From Methylobacterium planeticum (GTDB lineage Bacteria; Pseudomonadota; Alphaproteobacteria; Rhizobiales; Beijerinckiaceae), in contig NZ_VZZJ01000035.1 of the NCBI RefSeq assembly GCF_008806345.1, positions 1 through 50,493 of the forward strand: a stretch of 50,493 bases of DNA, given 5' to 3'. The notes under the pieces are model-generated. The model ran no database searches. It had not been told where the DNA came from and saw nothing but the letters and a program-made list of their open reading frames with translations. Made by a program: the position numbers and the translations under genes. Positions 15,681 through 23,193 of the stretch are shown one piece after another; position 1 is the first letter of the stretch; every line of letters begins with the position of its first letter.

Positions 15681-16816
15681 ACCACACGGAAGCGGCCCGG
15701 CGCGCCGGGGCGATCCTCGCCGACCTCCTGCCCGGCGACCGGATCGGCAGCGTCGTCTTCGCCGCCTTCGAGGAGGCGCGCACCGCCGCGTTCGTGGCGC
15801 GCGAGCTTGCCGCCGCCGGCCTCGCGGTCCGAACCGGCATCGGGAGGACCGGGGTCGTCGGCACGCTGGTCCGCGGCGGCGGTCCGTCGGTCGGGCTGCG
15901 GGCGGACATGGATGCGCTGCCGGTCGCGGAGACGACCGGCCTGCCGTACGCCTCCCGCACCCCCGGGGTCATGCACGCGTGCGGCCATCACGGCCACGTG
16001 GCGATGCTCCTGGGCGCCCCGCGCCACCTCGCTGCGCGAGGCGACCTGCGGGGTACGGTGCATTTCATCTTCCAACCCGCGGAGGCGTGCGAAGGCGGCG
16101 GTCGGGCCATGGTCGAGGACGGCCTGTTTCGCGACTTCCCGTATGCGAGCGTCTGGGGGCTGCATAGCTGGCCCGGGATGCCGCTCGGTGCGTTCGGCAC
16201 GCGCGCCGGGGCCATCATGGCCTCGCTCGACACGTTTGAGATCCGCGTGCGCGGTGCCGGCACGCAAGCGGCCATGCCGGAGCGCGGGATCGACCCCTTC
16301 GTCCCCGCGTCCGAGACCGTCCTGGCGCTTCAGACGGTCGTGAACCGGCGCATTGCCGCCTTCGCGCCTGCGGTGGTGAGCGTGACCCAGGTCCACGGCG
16401 GCGACGCTTGGAACATGATCCCGGACGACGTCGTCATACACGGGACAGTGCGCTGCCTCGCGCGCGGCGTGGCGTCGACCCATGGCGCTGGGGCCGAGGT
16501 CGCGGTGAACCCCGGATATTCCGCGACCGTGAACGAGTGTGCCGCCGCGCCGGTAGCGCTCGCCGCGGCGCGCAGGGTGGAGGCCATCCGCTCGGTCGAC
16601 CCCGAGGTCACTCCGTCGATGGCCTCCGAGGATTTCGCCTACATGCTGCAGGCCTGCCCCGGAGCGTACGCATGGCTCGGCGTTGACGGGAAGACACCGT
16701 CGCGTCCCCTGCACAACGCGGGCTTCGACTTCAACGACGATGCGCTCCCGATCGGTGCCGCCTACCGGGTCACGCTCGCGGACGAAGCCCTCGGAGCGGC
16801 ACGGCGGGCCGCGTAG
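15668..16816 (+). CDS. M20D-family amidohydrolase, probably degenerate
   Basis: A 382-residue relative of hippurate and amino-acid-conjugate amidohydrolases. Recognisable parts: GLRADMDALPVAE, HACGHHGHVAMLLG at 103-116, FQPAEACEGGGRAM, VWGLHSWPGMPLG, HGGDAWNMIPDD, MASEDFAYMLQ and PLHNAGFDFND. Compared with the family, GHDGH has become GHHGH (H108), and the second Glu of PAEE, a metal ligand, is Ala (A140 after E139). The dimerisation domain also lacks about 20 residues after HGTVRCLA. These changes suggest a weakened or dead enzyme, or one with altered metal use. The reading frame is intact. It overlaps the out-of-phase dehydrogenase relic. Confidence 0.72.
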   Translation: MFDNHHTEAARRAGAILADLLPGDRIGSVVFAAFEEARTAAFVARELAAAGLAVRTGIGRTGVVGTLVRGGGPSVGLRADMDALPVAETTGLPYASRTPGVMHACGHHGHVAMLLGAPRHLAARGDLRGTVHFIFQPAEACEGGGRAMVEDGLFRDFPYASVWGLHSWPGMPLGAFGTRAGAIMASLDTFEIRVRGAGTQAAMPERGIDPFVPASETVLALQTVVNRRIAAFAPAVVSVTQVHGGDAWNMIPDDVVIHGTVRCLARGVASTHGAGAEVAVNPGYSATVNECAAAPVALAAARRVEAIRSVDPEVTPSMASEDFAYMLQACPGAYAWLGVDGKTPSRPLHNAGFDFNDDALPIGAAYRVTLADEALGAARRAA

Positions 16817-17188
16817 GGCGGCTCTCTGCGCCGGGCGCACCAATGCGGGCCGCCCAAAACGACCGACCAGGGCGTGGCCGTGGCCGCCGCCCTCAACCTG
16901 AATCGCCTCGCAGCCTGGTTCTCACCCCGACCGCTGCTCCGGTGCATTTCTCGCGCTTCGACGCTCTCGCCGCAGAGCCGTCGAATTCGCCAACAATGTC
17001 CCGATGTTTCCGCGACGCTGCCTTTTGTCCGACGGCCACCGGCAGCCGTTCCGCAAACGTCTACGACATGTCCCCGGACGCGTTCCCAACCCCCGCAGAT
17101 TGAGAGGCCTACGGGAAAGTCCTGGAAGAGTTGATACGGGCACCCTATGGGAAGTCTGCGCGGACAGGAACGTTCGAGGCGGCGCCCC
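16817..17188. other. Intergenic stretch
   Basis: About 370 bases between the convergent amidohydrolase and LysR genes. Short open frames exist on both strands but none has a domain, a ribosome site or protein-like composition. I see no hairpin strong enough to call a terminator. Confidence 0.4.
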
Positions 17189-18103
17189 TCAGGGAGCGGG
17201 TGTCTCGTATCTTTGATCGGAAAGACGGTCCCAGAGCGCGTCAGCCGCATGGTTGCGGAACTCAAGGGATCGGAACAGCCTGATTTCAATCGGGACATCG
17301 AACAGGTCTGGGCCCGCGCGGACGAGGCGTCCGCGCGCTTGATCTTCGGCCGCGACGGTCTGCGGAAGCCAAGCGATGCCGTGGCCGTCCCGAGCCATCG
17401 TCATGAGCGTCGCGGCAAGATGCGATGTGAGCGCCGTCGCCGTGTGCATGTGCTCCCGATCCTGACAGGCTGCGAGGATGCGGCCGAGCCCCGAGGCTTG
17501 GCTGTAAGCAAGATATGGGACCGGCTTGCCTGCTGTTCCCGGCAGCACCCACATGGCCTGTCCATCCGCGCCGACCGCGCTGTAGGGGATGAGCACGTCG
17601 CCTCCCACCGGCAGGCTTGGGAAGCGGTCGGCCTCGAAGCGGGTTGGCGCACCCGGATGAAAGTGACAGAGCAGAAAATGCACCTCACCGGCCAGCATGA
17701 CGGCTTCACAAGCCTCCATGCTGTCCGAGATCAGGTTGAGCGAGCCGAAGGCTTGAACCTGCATCAGGCGACGTATCCAGCCCGGAAAGAACGTGAACGA
17801 CAAGGCGTGTGTCGCCGCGACTGACAGCGTCACCGTATCCTGATCACCGACTGCGCGCGTCGTACGACGTGCACGCTCCAGGTTCCGCACCAACTCATCC
17901 GCGGCGGGCTGAAAGTGGAGACCCGCCGGTGTCAGCGTGGCTCCTTGCGCCCCACGCGCGAAGAGAGGAGCCCCGATCCAGTCCTCAAGCGCCCGGATCC
18001 GACGGCTGAACGCCGGCTGCGTCACGTTCCGGGCGTCAGCCGCCCGCGAGAACGTCTTCAGCTCGGCCAGCGCCAGGAAGTCTTTGAGCCAGTCGTGGTC
18101 CAT
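17189..18103 (-). CDS. LysR-family regulator of the tartrate block
   Basis: A 304-residue LysR-type regulator: the N-terminal HTH is WLKDFLALAELKTFSRAADA then VTQPAFSRRIRALEDWIGAP (residues about 5-55), followed by the linker helix and the periplasmic-binding-like effector domain (about 90-290; FFPGWIRRLMQ, EVHFLLCHFHPGA, GHGIAWLPQTVAAED). It is divergent from dctA with 140 bases between, the normal layout for a LysR gene that activates its neighbour. The likely effector is tartrate or a related dicarboxylate, inferred from the target genes. The product is close to CysB/HdfR-like length, and no defect is visible. Confidence 0.88.
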   Translation of the reverse strand: MDHDWLKDFLALAELKTFSRAADARNVTQPAFSRRIRALEDWIGAPLFARGAQGATLTPAGLHFQPAADELVRNLERARRTTRAVGDQDTVTLSVAATHALSFTFFPGWIRRLMQVQAFGSLNLISDSMEACEAVMLAGEVHFLLCHFHPGAPTRFEADRFPSLPVGGDVLIPYSAVGADGQAMWVLPGTAGKPVPYLAYSQASGLGRILAACQDREHMHTATALTSHLAATLMTMARDGHGIAWLPQTVAAEDQARGRLVRAGPDLFDVPIEIRLFRSLEFRNHAADALWDRLSDQRYETPAP

Positions 18104-18243
18104 GCCGATGCCGTTTGCGCATAACGCGCTTCGAACATGGCATTGGCCTCTCCTGAGTGTCCAGAACTATGTTGCCAGCAAGCTCCCGTCCGAGGAGCCG
18201 CTGCCCTCCAGCGCAGGGCACCAATAAGCGGAGGAAATCAGCC

Positions 18244-19575
18244 ATGACGGGTTGGCTAAGCCGGCTGTATGTTCAGGTTTTCATTGCAATTATACTGGGT
18301 GGTCTGATCGGATATTTCCTGCCTGACGTCGGCATCACCCTGCAGCCGTTGGCGGATGGCTTCATCAAGCTGATCAAGATGCTGCTCGCGCCAGTCATTT
18401 TTGGCACGATCGTCGTCGGCGTGGCGAAGATGGGCAACTTGAAGGAAGTCGGCCGCATCGGCGTGCGCGCCCTCATCTACTTCGAGGTTCTCTCCACCCT
18501 GGCGCTCGTCATCGGCTTGATCGTCGTCAACGTCATGCAGCCTGGCGCAGGCATGAACATCGACGCCGCGCAGATCGATGGGAGTGCCATCGCGGGCTAT
18601 GCGAAGCGGGCGGAGGCGCAGCCCGGTTTCGTCGGCTTCCTGATGGACATCATTCCCTCGACGATGGTGGATGCCTTCGCCAAGGGCGCCATGCTGCAGA
18701 TCATCCTGATCTCAGTCCTACTGGGCGTCGCCCTCGTCCAGGCTGGCGAGCGCGGCAAGCCGGTGGTCGCCGTCATCGACAGCCTGCTGGACGCGCTGTT
18801 TCGCATCGTTGCTATGGTAATGCGGCTCGCCCCGATTGGCGCCGGCGCCGGTATCGCCTTCACCATCAGCAAGTACGGCCTGAGCACAGTCTGGTCGCTC
18901 GCGTACCTGATGCTGGGCGTCTACATTACCTCGATCCTCTTCGTGGCAATCGTTCTTGGTGCGGTCTGCACCTGGACCGGCTTCTCGCTCACCAAGGTCC
19001 TCAGCTACTTCAAGGACGAGATCCTCATCACTTTCGGCACCTGCTCGACCGAGGCCGTCATGCCGCGCATGATGGCCAAGCTGGAGCGGCTCGGCTGTGA
19101 GAAATCCGTGGTCGGGCTGGTCCTGCCGACCGGCTACACCTTCAACGCGGACGGCACTTGCATCTACCTGACCATGGCGGCGATCTTCGTCGCCCAGGCC
19201 ACCAACACGCCGCTCGGAATCGGCGACCAGCTCGTCGTGCTCGGCGTCCTGCTCCTAACGTCGAAGGGATCGGCAGGGGTGGCGGGTGCAGGGTTCGTCA
19301 CGCTCGCCGCGACGCTGTCGAGCATCCACACAGTCCCGGTTGCCGGCCTGGTACTGCTGCTCGGCGTCGACCGCTTCATGAACGAGGCGCGGGCGGTCAC
19401 CAACCTGATCGGCAACGCGGTCGCCACCATCGCTGTCGCGAGGTGGGAAGGCGCCTTCGACCGCACCAAGGCCGAGGACGTCTACCGCAACCGGGCGGCT
19501 GTCGCGGCTGAGGATGCCATCCCCGAGACCGAAGCCGGGCACCCGCTGCCCCGTCCGGTGGCAGTCGCGCCGTAG
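18244..19575 (+). CDS. dctA: C4-dicarboxylate/proton symporter (DctA, DAACS family)
   Basis: A 443-residue inner-membrane symporter importing C4-dicarboxylates such as succinate, malate and, in tartrate loci, tartrate. It starts MTGWLSRLYVQVFIAIILGG and shows the family signatures LIKMLLAPVIFGTIVVGVAK, FGTCSTEAVMPRMMAKLE (re-entrant loop), GYTFNADGTCIYLTMA and TSKGSAGVAGAGFVTLAATL. ATG 18244 follows GGAGGAAA, an excellent ribosome site. It is followed after 57 bases by the tartrate dehydratase gene, so uptake and first catabolic step are together. The name is by family; a specific tartrate permease is the likely role here. Confidence 0.92.
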   Translation: MTGWLSRLYVQVFIAIILGGLIGYFLPDVGITLQPLADGFIKLIKMLLAPVIFGTIVVGVAKMGNLKEVGRIGVRALIYFEVLSTLALVIGLIVVNVMQPGAGMNIDAAQIDGSAIAGYAKRAEAQPGFVGFLMDIIPSTMVDAFAKGAMLQIILISVLLGVALVQAGERGKPVVAVIDSLLDALFRIVAMVMRLAPIGAGAGIAFTISKYGLSTVWSLAYLMLGVYITSILFVAIVLGAVCTWTGFSLTKVLSYFKDEILITFGTCSTEAVMPRMMAKLERLGCEKSVVGLVLPTGYTFNADGTCIYLTMAAIFVAQATNTPLGIGDQLVVLGVLLLTSKGSAGVAGAGFVTLAATLSSIHTVPVAGLVLLLGVDRFMNEARAVTNLIGNAVATIAVARWEGAFDRTKAEDVYRNRAAVAAEDAIPETEAGHPLPRPVAVAP

Positions 19576-19632
19576 GTTCCGGCCCCGCCTCTCAACACCC
19601 TTCCTGCCTGGTCAACATCAAGGAGAGAACCC

Positions 19633-20796
19633 ATGCGTATCGTCGACGTCTGCGAGATCACCAAGCCGATCTCATCCCCCATCCGCAATGCCTATATCGA
19701 CTTCTCGAAGATGACCGCGAGCCTCGTGGCCGTCGTCACGGATGTCGAGCGTGACGGTCGCCGCGTCGTCGGCTACGGCTTCAATTCGAATGGCCGCTAC
19801 GGCCAGGGTGGCCTCATCCGCGAGCGGTTCCGCAACCGCATCCTGGAGGCAGACCCGAAGAGCGTCCTCAACGAGGCCGGTGACAACCTCTGCCCGCACA
19901 AGCTCTGGGCAACGATGATGACGAACGAGAAGCCCGGCGGCCACGGCGAGCGCTCGGTGGCGGTCGGCACCCTCGACATGGCGATCTGGGATGCGACCGC
20001 CAAGATCGCCGGCAAGCCGCTGTTCCGGCATCTCGCCGAGCAGAAGGGCGTCGAGGCCAACCCGCGGGTCTTCGTCTACGCGGCCGGCGGCTATTACTAC
20101 CCGGGCAAGGGCTACAGCGCCCTGCGCGCCGAGATGCGCGGCTACCTCGATCGCGGCTATAACGTGGTGAAGATGAAGATCGGTGGCGCGCCGATCGAGG
20201 AGGATCAGCGCCGCATCGAGGAGGTGCTGAAGGAAATCGGCTCTCAAGCACAACTAGCGGTGGATGTGAACGGTCGGTTCAACCTTGAGCAGGGCATCGC
20301 CTACGCCAAGATGCTGCGGGAGTACCCGCTGTTCTGGTACGAGGAGGTCGGCGATCCGCTCGACTACGCCCTGCAGGCGGCTCTGTCGGAGTTCTATCCC
20401 GGTCCGATGGCCACTGGTGAGAACCTGTTCTCGCATCAGGACGCACGTAACCTCCTGCGCTACGGCGGCATGCGGTCGGATCGTGACTACCTGCAGTTCG
20501 ACTGCGCCCTGTCCTATGGCCTGGTGGAATACCTGCGCACCCTCGACGTCTTGCATCAGTTTGGCTGGTCGCCTTCCCGCTGCATCCCGCACGGCGGGCA
20601 TCAGATGTCGCTCAACATCGCGGCCGGGCTTGGGCTTGGCGGTAACGAGAGTTACCCGGACCTGTTCCAGCCCTACGGCGGCTTCCCGGACGGGGTGAAG
20701 GTCCAGGATGGTCACATCGTCATGCCCGAGCTGCCGGGCATCGGCTTCGAGGGCAAATCGGACCTGATCAAGGTCATGCGCGAACTGGCTGAGTAG
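19633..20796 (+). CDS. tarD: D(-)-tartrate dehydratase, enolase superfamily
   Basis: A 387-residue mandelate-racemase-type enolase-superfamily enzyme. It closely follows the characterised Bradyrhizobium TarD, which dehydrates D-tartrate to oxaloacetate using Mg2+. The catalytic KxK reads VKMKIGG with K180 and K182; the catalytic His is H320 in CIPHGGHQ; the first metal ligand is D211 in AVDVNGRF, with FWYEEVGDPLD and MATGENLFSH carrying the next two. The known enzyme uses Lys184 and His322, so numbering differs by only two. AAGGAGAGAACCC precedes the ATG. Downstream there is an IS-type relic, then the hydroxyacid dehydrogenase. Confidence 0.9.
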   Translation: MRIVDVCEITKPISSPIRNAYIDFSKMTASLVAVVTDVERDGRRVVGYGFNSNGRYGQGGLIRERFRNRILEADPKSVLNEAGDNLCPHKLWATMMTNEKPGGHGERSVAVGTLDMAIWDATAKIAGKPLFRHLAEQKGVEANPRVFVYAAGGYYYPGKGYSALRAEMRGYLDRGYNVVKMKIGGAPIEEDQRRIEEVLKEIGSQAQLAVDVNGRFNLEQGIAYAKMLREYPLFWYEEVGDPLDYALQAALSEFYPGPMATGENLFSHQDARNLLRYGGMRSDRDYLQFDCALSYGLVEYLRTLDVLHQFGWSPSRCIPHGGHQMSLNIAAGLGLGGNESYPDLFQPYGGFPDGVKVQDGHIVMPELPGIGFEGKSDLIKVMRELAE

Positions 20797-20842
20797 GTCC
20801 GTCGAGGCTGGACGGCGCAATCGGCGCTGTCGAGCCTCTTCC

Positions 20843-20932
20843 ATGGTTGCATTGAGCAGCTACGACAAGGATCCCGACAACTTCCTCGCCAGCGTCAAGC
20901 TCGCAGCCCTGCGGGTCTGCCTGCGAGCTTAA
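20843..20932 (+). mobile_element. IS5-type transposase, C-terminal relic
   Basis: Twenty-nine codons ending in TAA read SYDKDPDNFLASVKLAALRV and then CLRA. This is the terminal motif of IS5-family transposases (typically RYDK-x-NFLA-V-LAA-R-WLRA). The rest of the transposase is gone. It sits in the 170-base gap between the dehydratase and the hydroxyacid dehydrogenase and records a past insertion into the tartrate block. Confidence 0.6.
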
Positions 20933-20966
20933 TGAGCCCACGCTCTAGATCGAATGAGTGCTTTCC

Positions 20967-21929
20967 ATGAAGCCGGACGTTCTGCTGCTCAAGGCAATTT
21001 TGCCGGATACGATCCAGGCTTTGGAGGAATGTTTTACCGTGCATCGCCTGGATCAGGCGAAAGACAGGAACGCTCTTCTAGCCGCGGTCGGCCCCGTCAT
21101 CCGTGCCGTTGTCGTTGGTGGGCAGGCGCCTGCAGGATCGGAGCTGTTCGCGCAGTTGCCGGCCCTTGAGATCATCGCCAACTTCGGTGTCGGGTACGAT
21201 ACGATCGATGTCGCATCCGCCCGGCGCCATGGCGCCATTGTCACCAACACGCCCGATGTGCTCACCGAGGAGGTCGCCGATCTCGCCCTCGGCTTGCTCC
21301 TCGCCGTCGTCCGGCGCATTCCCCAAGCCGATCGATACCTGCGGGCGGAAGCTTGGCCGAAGGCGGCGTTTCCACTTTCGGCCTCCTTGCGCGAACGCCG
21401 GATCGGCATCCTCGGCCTCGGGCGGATCGGACGTGCCGTCGCCAGGCGTCTGGAAGGTTTTGGGAGCGCTATCGCTTATCACGGCCGGAACCGCCAGAAG
21501 GACGTGGCCTATACCTACCATGCCACCGCGATCGAGCTCGCGCAGGCCTGCGACGTTCTTGTCGTCGTGGCCCCGGGCGGCGGCGCCGAGGCCCTCGTGA
21601 ACGCGGAGGTGCTCGCAGCGCTCGGTCCCGACGGCATCCTGATCAACGTGGCCCGCGGAAGCCTCGTCGACGAGGCCGCTCTGATCGTGGCCTTGCAACA
21701 GGGAGTGATCCATTCTGCCGGCCTCGACGTGTTCGCCGATGAGCCACGGGTTCCCAGCGCGCTCATCGCCTTGGACAATGTCGTGCTGCTCCCGCATGTC
21801 GGCTCGGCCTCCCACCACACGCGACGAGCCATGGGAAGGCTGCTCGTGGACAATCTCGTCTCCTGGTTCGCCGGCCGAGGGCCGGTGACGCCCGTATCCG
21901 AGACGCCCTGGCTGCCGAGCGCCGGCTGA
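20967..21929 (+). CDS. D-isomer 2-hydroxyacid dehydrogenase (glyoxylate/hydroxypyruvate reductase type)
   Basis: A 320-residue NAD(P)-dependent dehydrogenase. The substrate-binding half contains IIANFGVGYDTIDVASARR; the Rossmann motif is RIGILGLGRIGRAVARRLEG; the catalytic Arg is in NVARGSLVDEAAL, the Glu in DVFADEPRVP and the His in LLPHVGSASHHTR. The R-E-H triad is complete. ATG 20967 is used; a GTG three codons earlier is an equal alternative. In tartrate degradation, hydroxypyruvate or tartronate semialdehyde reduction is the plausible job, matching the (now broken) tartrate dehydrogenase gene 40 bases downstream. Confidence 0.88.
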   Translation: MKPDVLLLKAILPDTIQALEECFTVHRLDQAKDRNALLAAVGPVIRAVVVGGQAPAGSELFAQLPALEIIANFGVGYDTIDVASARRHGAIVTNTPDVLTEEVADLALGLLLAVVRRIPQADRYLRAEAWPKAAFPLSASLRERRIGILGLGRIGRAVARRLEGFGSAIAYHGRNRQKDVAYTYHATAIELAQACDVLVVVAPGGGAEALVNAEVLAALGPDGILINVARGSLVDEAALIVALQQGVIHSAGLDVFADEPRVPSALIALDNVVLLPHVGSASHHTRRAMGRLLVDNLVSWFAGRGPVTPVSETPWLPSAG

Positions 21930-21969
21930 CACCCCAACCGAGCCCTCCCGCCCGCATGGAGCAGATCAG

Positions 21970-22662
21970 ATGACATCACGCCGCTATTGCGTTGCCGTTA
22001 TCCCTGGCGACGGGATCGGCAGGGAGGTGGTGCCCGAGGGCGTCCGCGTGCTCGAAGCCACAGCCAAGCGGCACGGCTTTACGCTCCAGCTCGACTGGTT
22101 CGACTTAGCGTCCTGCGACTATTACGAGCGGCACGGCCGCATGATGCCCGATGACTGGAAGGCGCAGATCGGTGCTCACGACGCAATCTTCTTCGGCGCC
22201 GTCGGCATGCCGGAGCGCGTCCCCGACCACATCTCGCTGTGGGGCTCGCTCATCCTGTTCCGGCGCGAGTTCGACCATTACGCCACCCTGCGCCCCGTGC
22301 GTCTGATGCCCGGCGTACCGAGCCCGCTCGTCAACCGGAAGCCCGGGGACATCGACTTCTGGGTGGTGCGCGTGAACACGGAAGGCGAGTACTCGAACGC
22401 AGGCGGGCGCATGTTCGCCGGCACCGAGCGCGAGTTCGCCATGCAGGAAACGATCATGACCCGCCACGGGGTTGATCGGATCCTGACGTTCGCCTTCGAG
22501 CTCGCGCAGTCGCGGCCCAAGAAGCACTTGACCTCGGCGACGAAGTCGAACGGCATCTCGATCACGATGCCCTACTGGGACGAGCGCGTGCGGGCCATGG
22601 CCGAGCACTACCCGGATGTCCGATGGGACCAGTACCACATCGACATCCTGACCGCGCATTAC
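21970..22662 (+). pseudogene. Tartrate dehydrogenase/decarboxylase, 3' truncated
   Basis: The first 231 residues belong to the isocitrate/isopropylmalate dehydrogenase family, tartrate dehydrogenase (TtuC) branch: VIPGDGIGREVVPEGVRVLE, FFGAVGMPERVPDHISLWGS, LRPVRLMPGVPSPL (substrate arginines), RVNTEGEYSNAGG and the lysine in TKSNGISITMPYWDE. After WDQYHIDILTAHY family similarity stops; the expected SNLFGDILSD metal-binding motif and GSAPDI cofactor region are absent. The frame continues to 22995 as Arg/Gly-rich nonsense while a LysR tail is read in another frame. The enzyme lacks its catalytic Asp residues and must be inactive. Confidence 0.82.
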
Positions 22663-22930
22663 CGAGGTCGCGATGCGGAAGGCCGGCGTCGAGCCGAACA
22701 TCGTGATGGAGATCGGCAGCCGCGAGGCGGTCCGGGAGGCGGTGGCGAGCGGGGTCGGGATCGGAGTGGTCTCGAGCGCCGAGCACGTCCCCGACCCACG
22801 CATCACCTGCCTGCCGTTCGCCGATGCCGAGATCTACAACTACGCGCATATCGTCTGCCTGCAGGACCGGCGCAGTTCGAGGCTGATCAGCGCCTTCATC
22901 GACGCGGCCAGGGTGAAGAGGCTGGCCTGA
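22658..22930 (+). pseudogene. LysR-family effector domain, C-terminal fragment
   Basis: In a frame shifted from the dehydrogenase, about 90 codons encode the end of a LysR substrate-binding domain: KAGVEPNIVMEIGSREAVRE, AVASGVGIGVVSS, DPRITCLPFADAE and a RRSSRLISAFIDAA final helix. No HTH or N-terminal part exists. The join with the tartrate dehydrogenase is abrupt at about 22658-22662, so a deletion or recombination event fused the 5' part of one gene to the 3' part of another. A regulator of this type may once have stood convergent or downstream in the locus. Confidence 0.7.
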
Positions 22931-23193
22931 GGTCGGCATCTCGGCGCGCAGAGACGAACGACACCGATCGGGTGAGGCGGATTCACCGGGCTTGAGACCG
23001 CAGCGACATTCGACGTCCCACGACAGGCACTCGCGACCTCGACAGGCATGCCGCCTGTCGCCGGGCCCCGAACCTGATCCCATGCCTCGTCCAAGGGAGG
23101 CGAACACGGCGCGGAACACGGCGCGGAGCTAGACAGCCGCGAGAGTCGTTTGCGATACACAGACTCACGTCGCACTCGCAAAGGTTCCGGTGC
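22931..23193. other. Intergenic stretch
   Basis: About 260 bases before the kinase gene. It contains a 12-base tandem duplication (AACACGGCGCGG twice, around 23103-23127). Nothing else recognised. Confidence 0.4.
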
